This document shows, one piece after another, positions 34,530 to 43,137 of a stretch of DNA of 64,000 bases; within the stretch, counting starts at the first letter, position 1; each line of letters starts with the position of its first letter. The position numbers and the translations under genes are program-made. Under the pieces are notes generated by a model. That model did no database searches, was not told where the DNA came from, and saw nothing but the letters and a program-made list of their open reading frames with translations. The DNA comes from Streptomyces spiralis (GTDB lineage Bacteria > Actinomycetota > Actinomycetes > Streptomycetales > Streptomycetaceae), in assembly GCF_014654675.1 (NCBI RefSeq), contig NZ_BNBC01000006.1, positions 186,001-250,000 of the forward strand. The letters are read 5' to 3'.

Positions 34530-35144
34530 TCACCTCCTTGGTGCCCCCTGCGGAAGGTGATCCACCGTGTGCGCGCCGTCCGCGTTCCGCGCGGGGCGTT
34601 CCGGTTCCTGCGGAGGGTGCAGGCGCAGCAGGCGGGCCGCGCAGTGCTCCAGCCAGCGGGATTCGGCCTCCGCGTGGCAGATCAGCTGCTCCAGGACCAG
34701 CAGCCGGGCGACCTCTCCGGGACTTTCGAGCCGGCGGGCCAGGAGCTCGGCCCGCTGCCGTACGTAGTCGTGCAGCGCCTCGGAGACATGCCGGCGCTGC
34801 ACGTCGACGACCTCGCGCACCTCGACCTCGGGCGCCGTGTCCGCCAGGACCAGCTTGAGGGCCAGCTCCTCACGGGGTGGTCCCGCGAGTTCCACGGGCC
34901 GTGCGTACCAGGACCGCAGCTCGGCGCGGCCCGCCCTGGTCAGCGCGTACGTGACCCGTCCGGCCCCGTCCACACCCTCCCGGGCGACCAGACCGTCCCG
35001 CTCCAGAAGGCCGAGCGTGGTGCAGACCCGGCCGAGGCTCAGCGGCCAGGCGGCCCCTGTGTGCTCCTCGAACGCGGCACGCAACCGGGATCCGTGGCGT
35101 GGGCCGGCCTCCAGGAGCGCCAGCAGCCCGTGACGTAGCGACAT
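34530..35144 (-). CDS. PadR-family transcriptional regulator
   Basis: 204 residues. N-terminal winged helix (LRHGLLALLEAGPRHGSRLR, SLGRVCTTLGLLERDGLVARE, AGRVTYALTRAGRAEL) and a long helical C-terminal dimerisation part characteristic of PadR/Vir subfamily 2. CACAAT six bases before the ATG could be a -10 element of a leaderless transcript. It lies immediately upstream of bpa (20 bases), so it may control the proteasome activator or itself. Confidence 0.85.
   Translation of the reverse strand: MSLRHGLLALLEAGPRHGSRLRAAFEEHTGAAWPLSLGRVCTTLGLLERDGLVAREGVDGAGRVTYALTRAGRAELRSWYARPVELAGPPREELALKLVLADTAPEVEVREVVDVQRRHVSEALHDYVRQRAELLARRLESPGEVARLLVLEQLICHAEAESRWLEHCAARLLRLHPPQEPERPARNADGAHTVDHLPQGAPRR
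34533..34538 (-). promoter_or_regulatory. Strong Shine-Dalgarno overlapping the padR stop, ahead of an out-of-frame ATG
   Basis: AGGAGG (on the minus strand) adjoins the PadR stop codon and is 8 bases from an ATG at 34524, which reads into a different frame from bpa. The bpa ATG at 34510 is 22 bases from it. Confidence 0.6.
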
Positions 35145-35266
35145 ATCCGGATTGTGCAGTTACTTCGGCGCCTTCGACCTGGTGGGCCACTCCGGAATGC
35201 CGGATTGATTGATCGATGTGAGTGTTGTGCCACCGAATCACTGACATCAGGTGAGGGGGTCCCGAC

Positions 35267-36121
35267 GTGACTCCATGGCTGCGCGTCGCGACGATACGCA
35301 CGACAGGACTGCTCATAGGGCTGGGCGCGACCGTCCTGCCCGGTGGCCACGCCTCGGCGTGCGGCCCGCTGTCCAGACCGTCCACCACCCCCTCCACCTC
35401 CGCCTCGGCTTTAGTCCCGGTCTCGGCCTCCGCCTCCGTCTCCGGCCACGGCACCCCTTCGGCGCACTCGGGCACCGCGTCGCCTCCGGACCACGGCGCC
35501 TCTTCCCGCCCGGCCGCCGGGCACTCGTCCCGGCCGTCCCGGCCCTCCCGGCCCCCCGATCGGCCATCCGGACCATCCGGACCCTCGAAGTCGTCCCCGA
35601 TGCCCGTCTCGCCGTCCTCGGCTTCCCCGCCCCCGGCCTCGGCCTCCGCGTCCTCGGTGTCGTTCGTCACACTGCCCGCCGCGTCCGAGTCGTCGGTATC
35701 CCCTTCGCCCTCGCCCTCGGACGGGCCGTCGCGGGCCGGTAGCCCGGCGGGTGAGGGCCGGGAACGGCCGGGCCGTCCGCATCGGCATGACACCGAGGTG
35801 GAAGGTGACGACACGGACGGGCCGGACACGGACGGGCCGGACACGGACAGGTCGGACACGGACGGGTCGGACACGGACGGCAGCGGGAGCCCGGACGCCG
35901 GTGGCATGAGCGGCATACCGACGACGGCCGCCCCGGAGTCGTCCGAGGCGGCCGCTCAGCCGCCGTCCGGGTCCCCGGACGCACCCGCCGCCCCGGCCGT
36001 CACGGAGTCCGTGCCCGCGGCCGAGCCCGCACGGCGGCTACTGCCCCTGGGCAGCGGACTGGTGCTCATAGGTCTCGGCCTGGGGACGGCGTTCATCGCC
36101 CTCCGCCTGCCCAGGACCTAG
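35267..36121 (+). CDS. Secreted/membrane-anchored Ser/Pro-rich protein
   Basis: 284 residues from a GTG at 35267 (gaggggg upstream). A hydrophobic signal-like segment (about 8-30) precedes about 215 residues of Ser/Pro/Ala/Gly low complexity. An acidic segment contains five DTDGP/DTDGS-type repeats. A C-terminal hydrophobic helix (about 255-278) and short basic end follow. No LPxTG is seen. It is likely anchored to the outer face of the membrane. Low-complexity reading frames in high-GC DNA can be spurious, but the ribosome site, signal and anchor argue for a real gene. Confidence 0.6.
   Translation: MTPWLRVATIRTTGLLIGLGATVLPGGHASACGPLSRPSTTPSTSASALVPVSASASVSGHGTPSAHSGTASPPDHGASSRPAAGHSSRPSRPSRPPDRPSGPSGPSKSSPMPVSPSSASPPPASASASSVSFVTLPAASESSVSPSPSPSDGPSRAGSPAGEGRERPGRPHRHDTEVEGDDTDGPDTDGPDTDRSDTDGSDTDGSGSPDAGGMSGIPTTAAPESSEAAAQPPSGSPDAPAAPAVTESVPAAEPARRLLPLGSGLVLIGLGLGTAFIALRLPRT
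35808..35883 (+). repeat. Tandem 15-bp repeats inside the Ser/Pro-rich gene
   Basis: Five copies of gacacggacgggccg or close variants encode the acidic DTDG(P/S) repeats. The unit keeps the frame when copy number changes. Confidence 0.8.
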
Positions 36122-36151
36122 GGTGCGGTCCTTCCCGGCCGGATGCCCGGG

Positions 36152-37132
36152 TCAGGGCGTCACCAGCAGCACCTTGCCGATGTGGCCGCTCTCCTCGACG
36201 ACCCGGTGCGCCGCCGCGGCGTCGCTCATCGGCATCTCCCGGTCGACGACCGGACGGACATTGCCGTCGGCGAGCAGCGGCCAGACGTGCTCGCGCACGG
36301 CCGCGACGACCGCCGCCTTCTCGTCGAGCGGACGGGCGCGCAGCGAGGTCGCGGTGATCGCGGCCCGCTTGCTCATCAGGGCGCCGATGTTCAGCTCTCC
36401 CTTGACGCCACCCTGCATGCCGATGATCGCGAGCCGACCGCTGACGGCGAGGGCCCGTACGTTGCGGTCCAGGTACTTGGCTCCCATGTTGTCCAGGATG
36501 ACGTCGGCGCCCGCCCCGTCCGTGGCCCGCTTGATCTCCTCGACGAAGTCCTGCTCGCGGTAGTTGATCAGGATGTCGGCGCCCAGTTCGGAGCAGTAGT
36601 CGAGCTTCTCCTTGGTGCCGGCCGTGACGGCGACCTTCGCCCCGACGGCCTTGGCGAGCTGGATCGCCATGGTGCCGATGCCGCTGGAGCCGCCGTGCAC
36701 GAGGAAGGTCTCGCCGGGGCGGAGGTGGGCGACCATGAAGACGTTGGACCAGACGGTGCAGGTCACCTCCGGCAGTGCCGCGGCCTGCCTGAGGTCGACG
36801 TTCTCGGGCACGGGGAGCAGCTGGCCGGCCGGGACGGCGACCTTCTCGGCGTAGCCGCCGCCCGCGAGCAGCGCGCACACCTGATCGCCGACCGTCCAGC
36901 CGGACACGCCCGGCCCGAGCGCGGCGATCCGGCCCGAGCACTCCAGGCCGGGGTAGCGGGAGGCGCCGGGCGGCGGGTCGTAGTGCCCCTGCCGCTGCAG
37001 GAGGTCGGCGCGGTTGACGGCGCTGGCCACCACGTCGACCAGCACCTCCCCCTCGCCGGGCACCGGATCCGGCACCTCGTCCCACACCAACGCCTCGGGT
37101 CCACCGGGTTCGGGAATCGTGATCGCATGCAT
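36152..37132 (-). CDS. NAD(P)H quinone oxidoreductase (zinc-independent MDR, PIG3-like)
   Basis: 326 residues from ATG at 37132. Medium-chain dehydrogenase/reductase fold without zinc ligands: substrate domain N-terminal (MHAITIPEPGGPEALVWDEV), nucleotide site HGGSSGIGTMAIQLAKAVG, and DVILDNMGAKYLDRN. The first residues and the family pattern match PIG3/QOR-type quinone reductases. TAGCGT is followed by 7 bases and the ATG, suggesting a leaderless transcript. It converges with the Ser/Pro-rich gene 30 bases away. Confidence 0.87.
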   Translation of the reverse strand: MHAITIPEPGGPEALVWDEVPDPVPGEGEVLVDVVASAVNRADLLQRQGHYDPPPGASRYPGLECSGRIAALGPGVSGWTVGDQVCALLAGGGYAEKVAVPAGQLLPVPENVDLRQAAALPEVTCTVWSNVFMVAHLRPGETFLVHGGSSGIGTMAIQLAKAVGAKVAVTAGTKEKLDYCSELGADILINYREQDFVEEIKRATDGAGADVILDNMGAKYLDRNVRALAVSGRLAIIGMQGGVKGELNIGALMSKRAAITATSLRARPLDEKAAVVAAVREHVWPLLADGNVRPVVDREMPMSDAAAAHRVVEESGHIGKVLLVTP

Positions 37133-37158
37133 GGAGGCGACGCTACTCCGCCCCGGCC

Positions 37159-38265
37159 TCAGTCCTGGGGCAGCGGCTTGGTGTCCGGGGTGACCCGTGT
37201 GCCCGGGGTGGCGCGGACGATGGTGATCAGACGGTCCGTCAACTGCAGAGTTTCGACGGAGGGATCGTCGTAGCCCAGGACACGGTGTCCGCGTACGACG
37301 CTCACCACCAGGTCGTCGATCTCCCGCGGACTCCTGCCCGCCTCGGCGCGTATGACGGGCCGTTCGACGATGTCCAGCCCGCTGCCCTGCTGGATGAGGT
37401 CCTCCATCACCATGCCGGCGGCCGGGCTGAGCACGGACAGCCCGAGCAGCCTGCCCGCGGCGCTCGCGCTGGTGATCACGGCATCGGCGCCGGACTGCCG
37501 GAGCAGCGGTGCGTTCTCCTCCTCCCGGACCGCGGCGACGATCTTCGCCCCCCGGTTGAGCTGCCGGGCCGTCAGCGCCACCAGCACGGCCGTGTCGTCC
37601 CGCTGGGTGGCGATGATGATCTGCCGCGCCCGCTGCACCTCCGCCCGCTTCAGCACCTCGCTGCGGGTCGCGTCCCCGACCACTCCCACGTATCCGTCCG
37701 CCGTGGCCGCGTCGATCACCTTCGCACTGGGATCGACCACGACGACCTGCTGCTTCTTCAGTCCCGTCGCGCAGACGGTCTGGATCGCGGACCTCCCCTT
37801 CGTGCCGAAGCCGACGACGACGGTGTGATCGCGCAAGGCGGACCTCCAGCGGCTCAGGCGCCACTCCTCACGGGTGCGTTCGGTGAGGACTTCGAGCGTG
37901 GTGCCGACGAGAATGATCAGGAACAGCACGCGCAGGGGCGTGATGACGAAGATGTTGGTGAGCCGGGCCGCGTCGCTGACCGGGGTGATGTCGCCGTACC
38001 CGGTGGTCGAGAGCGTCACCGTGGCGTAGTAGGCCGCGTCGAGGAGGTCGACGGAACCGTCGGCGTTGTCGTGGTAGCCGTCACGGTCGGCGTAGACGAT
38101 GACGACCGTCACGACCAGCACCAGCAGGGCCATGGCGAGCCGCGTGCCGACCTGACGGATCGGGCGTTCCACCACTTTCTTCGGGAGTTTCACCCGATGG
38201 GTCACGAGATGTTCGTCCGCCTGGCGGGCGATCGCGTCATGGCCCGGAAGTTTCACGTGAAACAC
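37159..38265 (-). CDS. Potassium channel with RCK (TrkA-type) domains
   Basis: 368 residues starting at a GTG (38265) inside a parS palindrome. Two membrane helices (about 41-59 and 104-128) flank a pore with selectivity filter TTGYGD (87-92). A cytoplasmic RCK_N Rossmann domain (VVVGFGTKGRSAIQTV, GxGxxG) and an RCK_C domain (about 280-365) follow. This is the architecture of ligand-gated K+ channels such as MthK. The start overlaps the last 13 bases of moeA. From memory, the N-terminal FHVK residues are dictated by the parS bases. Confidence 0.92.
   Translation of the reverse strand: MFHVKLPGHDAIARQADEHLVTHRVKLPKKVVERPIRQVGTRLAMALLVLVVTVVIVYADRDGYHDNADGSVDLLDAAYYATVTLSTTGYGDITPVSDAARLTNIFVITPLRVLFLIILVGTTLEVLTERTREEWRLSRWRSALRDHTVVVGFGTKGRSAIQTVCATGLKKQQVVVVDPSAKVIDAATADGYVGVVGDATRSEVLKRAEVQRARQIIIATQRDDTAVLVALTARQLNRGAKIVAAVREEENAPLLRQSGADAVITSASAAGRLLGLSVLSPAAGMVMEDLIQQGSGLDIVERPVIRAEAGRSPREIDDLVVSVVRGHRVLGYDDPSVETLQLTDRLITIVRATPGTRVTPDTKPLPQD
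38250..38263. promoter_or_regulatory. parS: Perfect parS site at the moeA/K+ channel junction
   Basis: GTTTCACGTGAAAC is a perfect 14-base palindrome identical to the Streptomyces parS consensus bound by ParB for origin segregation. It contains the moeA TGA stop (38253-38255) and one base of the channel's GTG start (38263-38265), so it lies within both coding sequences. Confidence 0.88.
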
Positions 38266-39698
38266 ACCCCGATTCCGGCGGCGGCCCAGGGGAGATCGAG
38301 CAGTTCTGTCTCCTGGCCCGCACGGGCGCCACCCGGCGGTACGACGGCCAGGGCGTCGGCCGCCGCGACCCCGCGCAGCATCGCCGGGCCGTTGTAGTGC
38401 AGCGGGACCGCGTGGTCGCCGCGCAGCACGACGGGCACGAGCCGGGTGTCGTAGGGGTGCCCGTGCACCGCGTCCTTCAGCGGCAGCGTGTACGGCTCGG
38501 GGGCGGGACGCGCGGCCAGCGTGCGCAGCAGCGGCTCGGCGAGGGTGAGCAGGCCGGAGACGGCGGCGAGGGGGTTGCCGGGCAGGCCGACGAGGTGCTG
38601 GTTCTCCTTGGTGCGGGCCAGCAGCATCGGATGGCCGGGCCGCACCTTGACGCCGTCCACCAGCAGTTCGGCGCCGAGCCGGCTCAGAGTGGGGTGGACG
38701 TGGTCGACGGGGCCGGAGGCGGTTCCACCGGTGGTGACGATCAGGTCGGCCTCGGATCTGTCGATCGCCTTGTGCAGCGCCTTGGCGTCGTCGCCGATGC
38801 GGCGCACGGTGGCCGTCTCCGCGCCGAGCGCCCGCAGCCAGGGCGGCAGCATCGGACCGAGCGCGTCCCGGATCAGGCCGTCGTGCGGCAGCCCCGTGGT
38901 GAGCAGTTCGTCGCCGAGTACCAGGACGTCGACGCGGGGCCGGGGGACGGCGGTGAGCGTGTCGTATCCGGCGGCCGCGGCGAGGCCCAGCACTGCGGGG
39001 GTGACCAGGGTCCCGACGGGCAGCAACTGGTCTCCGCTACGACACTCCTGTGCGCGTCCACGGATGTCCTGGCCGTGGCTGACCTCGCGGATCGAGTGCA
39101 GCCTGCCCTTGGCGTCCGTGCGGCCGTGCTCGCTGCGCAGCACGGCGGTGGTGTCCTGCGGGATGCGGGCGCCGGTCGCGATCCGTACGGCCTCGCCGTC
39201 GGTCAGCGGCTCGGGTCGTGCGTGTCCGGCCAGGGCGCCTTCTTCGCGCACGTCCCAGGGGCCGGGGCCGGCGACCGCCCAGCCGTCCATGGCGGAGGTG
39301 TCGAAGGAGGGCAGGTCGGTGAGGGCGGCCAGGGGCTCGGCCAGGACCAGGCCCAGGGCGGCGTCCAGGGAGACCGAGACGGGGGTGCGGCGGCCCCCGC
39401 CGCGGGCGGCGCGGGCCGCGGTCTCGCGGGCCTGGGGCCATGGGGTGGCGTGGTGGTGGGCGTCCGGGGAGTGGCCCGTTCGCGGGGACTCTCCGAGGCC
39501 GGGGGAGTGCATGGTGCCGTGGCCGGGCGTGAGCGGCCCGTGGCCGATGCCGTGCCCCTGGGGGGAGGCGGGTCCGGAGGTGGGCAGGCCGCCGTGGGCC
39601 GGGCCGATGCCGTTGCCTGGTTCCTTCACGAGAGCGAGGGCCTCCTCGACATCGAGTTCCTCGGCGTCCTCGCCGGCCCGCGTGCCGCGGGCGGTCAT
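38253..39698 (-). CDS. moeA: MoeA-like molybdopterin molybdenumtransferase
   Basis: 481 residues from an ATG at 39698 that overlaps the preceding stop (ATGA). Recognisable MoeA segments: SAMDGWAV, ATGARIPQDTTAV, VLGDELL, GLPGNPLAAVSGL. The usual TGGxSxGDYD appears as TGGTASGPVDHV, a divergence in a substrate-site motif. Residues about 25-85 form a Gly/Pro/His-rich insertion absent from standard MoeA. The enzyme inserts molybdenum into molybdopterin-AMP. Its neighbour, a MobA-like protein, fits cofactor biosynthesis. The last codons lie in the parS site. Confidence 0.82.
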   Translation of the reverse strand: MTARGTRAGEDAEELDVEEALALVKEPGNGIGPAHGGLPTSGPASPQGHGIGHGPLTPGHGTMHSPGLGESPRTGHSPDAHHHATPWPQARETAARAARGGGRRTPVSVSLDAALGLVLAEPLAALTDLPSFDTSAMDGWAVAGPGPWDVREEGALAGHARPEPLTDGEAVRIATGARIPQDTTAVLRSEHGRTDAKGRLHSIREVSHGQDIRGRAQECRSGDQLLPVGTLVTPAVLGLAAAAGYDTLTAVPRPRVDVLVLGDELLTTGLPHDGLIRDALGPMLPPWLRALGAETATVRRIGDDAKALHKAIDRSEADLIVTTGGTASGPVDHVHPTLSRLGAELLVDGVKVRPGHPMLLARTKENQHLVGLPGNPLAAVSGLLTLAEPLLRTLAARPAPEPYTLPLKDAVHGHPYDTRLVPVVLRGDHAVPLHYNGPAMLRGVAAADALAVVPPGGARAGQETELLDLPWAAAGIGVCFT

Positions 39699-40630
39699 CC
39701 CGCGTCCGGACGGGTGTCGGGCGTGGCGTCGGGAGCGACGTCGGCCTTGGCCTCGGCGGTGCCCTCGTCCGCCCAGCGCAGGGCGAGGTCGGCGGCCTTG
39801 CGGGCGGCCTCCGCGACCGCTTCGGGGCCGCCCTTGCCCTGTGCGGCGGCGTAGCCGACGAGGAAGGTGGTCAGGGGTGCCGCGGGCCGGGCCACGCCGT
39901 GGGCGGCGTCGCGGGCGAGATCGAGCAGCACGCCGGTGTCGACGTCCAGGTCGATGCCCAGTTCGTCCTTGACTGCGGAAATCCATTCATCCAACACGTG
40001 CCCATGCTCCCTGATGCGTGCCCTGGCGGTGGCGATGTCGTCCCAGGTGTCGCAGTCGAAGGACGCGACATGGTCGGGGATGCGGGTGAGGTCGAGTGCG
40101 GCGGTGAGTCGGCGCAGCGGCAGCCCGGTGAGGGCGCCGTGTCCCCGGGTGAGCGCCGCCAGTTCGCGGCGCAGCGCGTGGACGCGGTAGGCCGCCACGA
40201 GCGGCTGGTCGCGGCCGTCGGCGTCGGTGAGCAGCACGCCGTCCGCGCGGCCCGCGCGCAGGGCGCCCAGGAGCCGCCGTACGGTGGCCGGTTCGAGGAA
40301 CGGCAGATCGGCGGAGAGGACGACGACGTGGTCCGCCGTGGTGTGGCGCAGTCCGGCGTCGAGCGCGGCGAGCGGGCCTCCGCCGGGCGGTTCCTCGCGC
40401 GTCCAGCGCACGGGCCGTGCGGTGGGTCTGGGGTCGGCGACGACCACGGTCGTGCGCGCCCCGGCGCAGGCGGCGAGGACGCGGTCGAGCAGGGCACGGC
40501 CACCGACCCGTACACCGGGCTTGTCCGCGCCGCCCAGCCGCCGGGCGGCGCCTCCGGCGAGCACGACGGCATCGTGGGCGGGGGGCTCGTGAGCGGGAAG
40601 CTGCTGGGTGGGGCGCTCGAAGGCGGTCAC
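39695..40630 (-). CDS. MobA-like nucleotidyltransferase with C-terminal DUF6457-like domain
   Basis: About 311 residues from the GTG at 40630; a GTG at 40660 would add ten residues. The N-terminal GT-A fold has the signature VVLAGGAARRLGGADKPG and LSADLPFLEP. About residues 210-300 form a separate helical module (LDEWISAVKDELGIDL, TTFLVGYAAAQGKG) seen fused to MobA in actinobacteria. MobA attaches GMP to molybdopterin. It overlaps moeA by four bases (ATGA), supporting joint cofactor synthesis. A CATACT hexamer six bases before the GTG hints at a leaderless mRNA. Confidence 0.82.
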   Translation of the reverse strand: MTAFERPTQQLPAHEPPAHDAVVLAGGAARRLGGADKPGVRVGGRALLDRVLAACAGARTTVVVADPRPTARPVRWTREEPPGGGPLAALDAGLRHTTADHVVVLSADLPFLEPATVRRLLGALRAGRADGVLLTDADGRDQPLVAAYRVHALRRELAALTRGHGALTGLPLRRLTAALDLTRIPDHVASFDCDTWDDIATARARIREHGHVLDEWISAVKDELGIDLDVDTGVLLDLARDAAHGVARPAAPLTTFLVGYAAAQGKGGPEAVAEAARKAADLALRWADEGTAEAKADVAPDATPDTRPDAG

Positions 40631-40703
40631 CCCCTGAGTATGCGTCCCGCCCGTGATCACAGGGAACGCGGGCGGGAGCTCGGGTCCGGCTCGGGGCAGG
40701 TTC

Positions 40704-40728
40704 GGGGCCTGTCCGCCGGACGGGCCCC
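40704..40728 (-). terminator. Stem-loop after bkdC
   Basis: 11-base arms (40704-40714 and 40718-40728) with one T-G wobble and a 3-base loop, just 3' of the bkdC stop. Confidence 0.5.
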
Positions 40729-40735
40729 GGTCTTC

Positions 40736-42133
40736 TCAGAGCGTGCGCAGCAGCACCGCCGGCTGCTCCACGCAGTCGGCCACGTAGCGCAGGAAGCCAC
40801 CCGCCGTACCCCCGTCGCACACCCGGTGGTCGAAGGTGAGCGAGAGCTGGACGACCTGCCGCACCGCCAGCTCGCCCTCGTGCACCCAGGGCTTGGGGAC
40901 GATTCGGCCGACGCCGAGCATCGCGGCCTCGGGGTGGTTGACGATCGGTGTGGAGCCGTCGACGCCGAACACTCCGTAGTTGTTCAACGTGAAGGTGCCA
41001 CCGGTGAGTTCCCCGGGGGTGAGGGTGCCCGCGCGGGCTGCCTCGGTCAGCCGGGCGAACTCGGCGGTCAGCGACTCGGCGTCCCGCGCGTGCGCGTCCC
41101 GTACGACGGGAACGACCAGCCCGCGCTCGGTCTGCGCGGCGAAGCCCAGGTGCACCCGGTCCAGCCGCACGATCTCCCTGGCCTCCATGTCGACCGTGGA
41201 GTTGAGCTCGGGGTAGCGGGCGAGGGCGGCGGTGCAGATCCGGGCGAGCAGCGCGAGCAGGGAGACCTTCGGTCCGGCCGCCGCGTTCATGGCCGTCCGG
41301 GCGCGCATCAGCTCCGTCGCGTCGGCGTCGACCCAGCAGGTCGCGTCCGGGATCTCGCGGCGGCTCCGGGAGAGCTTGTCGGCGACGGCGCCGCGGACAC
41401 CCTTGAGCGGGATCCGGGTGCCGGCGGCGGCCGGGCTCTGCGCCGGGGCCGGCGCGGACGCGGACGCGGCGGACGCTGCGAACGCGGCCGTCGGACCTGC
41501 CGGGACCGTCGGGGCCGGCGTCTTCGCCGTACGGCCCGGTGCCGTCCCGGCCCTGAACGCGCCCTCGACGTCCGCGCGCAGGATCAGCCCGTCGGGCCCG
41601 GAGCCCGACAGCCGACGCAGGTCCACGCCGTACTCCCGGGCGAGCCGGCGCACCAGCGGGGAGATCACGGGGACGGGGCCGTCGGCGGGCCGCTCGGCAC
41701 GCTCGGCCACCGCCGGCACGATCACGGAGTGCGGGGCCGGGGCCGAGGGGGCCGCTGCCCCGTCCGGCCGCGGCGCGCTCGGGGTGGGCCGTATCCTGCG
41801 GCGGCGCGCCGGCGGCGCACCCGTGCCGTAACCGACCAGGACGTTGCCGGAGCCGCCGGACTCGCCCTCGGCGGCCGGTTCGGACGCCTCCCCGACCGCG
41901 ACCGTCAGCAGCGGGGCACCCACGGGAAGTTCCGTGCCCTCCTCGCCGAAGCGGGCCGTGACCACACCGCCGTAGGGGCAGGGCACCTCGACCATCGCCT
42001 TGGCCGTCTCGACCTCGACGACCGGCTGGTCGACGGCCACGACGTCGCCCACCTCGACCAGCCAGCGGACGATCTCCGCCTCGGTGAGCCCCTCCCCGAG
42101 GTCGGGGAGCTTGAACTCCAGCACCTGTGCCAT
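40736..42133 (-). CDS. bkdC: Branched-chain 2-oxoacid dehydrogenase E2, cluster 2
   Basis: 465 residues from ATG at 42133. Lipoyl domain with ETAKAMVEV (K45), an Ala/Pro/Arg-rich linker, subunit-binding segment ISPLVRRLAREYGVDLRRL, and catalytic domain ending with FDHRVCDGG (His436, Asp440). Same role as bkdH. It overlaps the bkdB stop by one base (TGATG), showing translational coupling. It is clearly divergent in sequence from the cluster 1 E2, so the two clusters are not a recent duplication. Confidence 0.92.
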   Translation of the reverse strand: MAQVLEFKLPDLGEGLTEAEIVRWLVEVGDVVAVDQPVVEVETAKAMVEVPCPYGGVVTARFGEEGTELPVGAPLLTVAVGEASEPAAEGESGGSGNVLVGYGTGAPPARRRRIRPTPSAPRPDGAAAPSAPAPHSVIVPAVAERAERPADGPVPVISPLVRRLAREYGVDLRRLSGSGPDGLILRADVEGAFRAGTAPGRTAKTPAPTVPAGPTAAFAASAASASAPAPAQSPAAAGTRIPLKGVRGAVADKLSRSRREIPDATCWVDADATELMRARTAMNAAAGPKVSLLALLARICTAALARYPELNSTVDMEAREIVRLDRVHLGFAAQTERGLVVPVVRDAHARDAESLTAEFARLTEAARAGTLTPGELTGGTFTLNNYGVFGVDGSTPIVNHPEAAMLGVGRIVPKPWVHEGELAVRQVVQLSLTFDHRVCDGGTAGGFLRYVADCVEQPAVLLRTL

Positions 42134-43137
42134 CAGCTCTCGGCCTCCCACTGCAGACGCGCCACGGCGTCCAGGATCCGGTCGACGCCGGGCAGGTGGT
42201 GCCGCTCCAGCATCGGCGGCGGGTAGGGGACGTCGAACCCGGCCACGCGCAGCACCGGCGCCTCCAGGTAGTGGAAGCAACGCTCCGTGACACGGGCGGC
42301 GATCTCCCCGCCCGGGCCGCCGAAGCCACCCGACTCGTGCACGACGACCGCGCGTCCGGTGCGCCGGACCGACGCGCACACCGTCTCGTCGTCGAACGGC
42401 ACCAGCGAGCGCAGGTCGACGACTTCCAGCTCCCAGCCCTCGCCCAGGGCCGCCTCGGCGGCTTCGAGGCAGACGGGCACGGACGGGCCGTAGGTGATGA
42501 GTGTGGCGCTCCTGCCGGTGCGCCGCACCACCGCGCGGCCGATCGGTTCAACGGTCTGCGGGTCGTCCGGGTTCCAGGAGTCCTTCGACCAGTACAGCCG
42601 CTTGGGTTCGAGGAAGACGACGGGGTCGTCGGAGGCGATGGCGGCGCGCAGCAGCCCGTAGGCGTCGGCGACGGTCGCAGGCGTGACGACATGCAGCCCC
42701 GGAGTCGCCATGTAGTACGCCTCGGAGGCGTCGCTGTGGTGCTCGACGCCGCCGATGCCGCCGCCGTAGGGGATGCGGATGGTCAGGGGCAGAGGCATCT
42801 TCCCGCGCGTGCGGTTGCGCATCTTCGCGACATGGCTGACGAGCTGTTCGAACGCCGGGTAGGCGAAGGCGTCGAACTGCATTTCGACGACCGGGCGCAG
42901 GCCGTACATCGCCATGCCGACGGCGGTGCCGAGGATGCCGGCCTCGGCCAGCGGGGTGTCGGTGCAGCGGTCCTCGCCGAACTCCTTGGCGAGTCCGTCG
43001 GTGACGCGGAAGACGCCGCCGAGGGTGCCGACGTCCTCGCCCATGACGTGCACGGCGGGGTCGGCGGCCATCGCGTCGCGCAACGCGCGCGTGAGGGCCT
43101 GGGCCATGGTGGCCGGCTTGAGGGCGACGGTGCTCAT
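42133..43137 (-). CDS. bkdB: Branched-chain 2-oxoacid dehydrogenase E1 beta, cluster 2
   Basis: 334 residues. HVMGEDVGTLGGVFRVTDGL, YGGGIGGVEHHSD and WELEVVDLRSLVPFDDETV are typical of E1beta. Its ATG overlaps the bkdA stop by four bases (ATGA) and its stop overlaps bkdC. It pairs with bkdA to form the ThDP-dependent E1 component. Confidence 0.94.
   Translation of the reverse strand: MSTVALKPATMAQALTRALRDAMAADPAVHVMGEDVGTLGGVFRVTDGLAKEFGEDRCTDTPLAEAGILGTAVGMAMYGLRPVVEMQFDAFAYPAFEQLVSHVAKMRNRTRGKMPLPLTIRIPYGGGIGGVEHHSDASEAYYMATPGLHVVTPATVADAYGLLRAAIASDDPVVFLEPKRLYWSKDSWNPDDPQTVEPIGRAVVRRTGRSATLITYGPSVPVCLEAAEAALGEGWELEVVDLRSLVPFDDETVCASVRRTGRAVVVHESGGFGGPGGEIAARVTERCFHYLEAPVLRVAGFDVPYPPPMLERHHLPGVDRILDAVARLQWEAES

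Noticed and set aside
34870..35916. 348-residue minus-strand frame rich in SVSDPSVSG repeats
   Set aside because: Mirror image of the repeats in the Ser/Pro-rich gene on the plus strand, which has a ribosome site, signal segment and C-terminal anchor. The minus frame also runs over the padR promoter.
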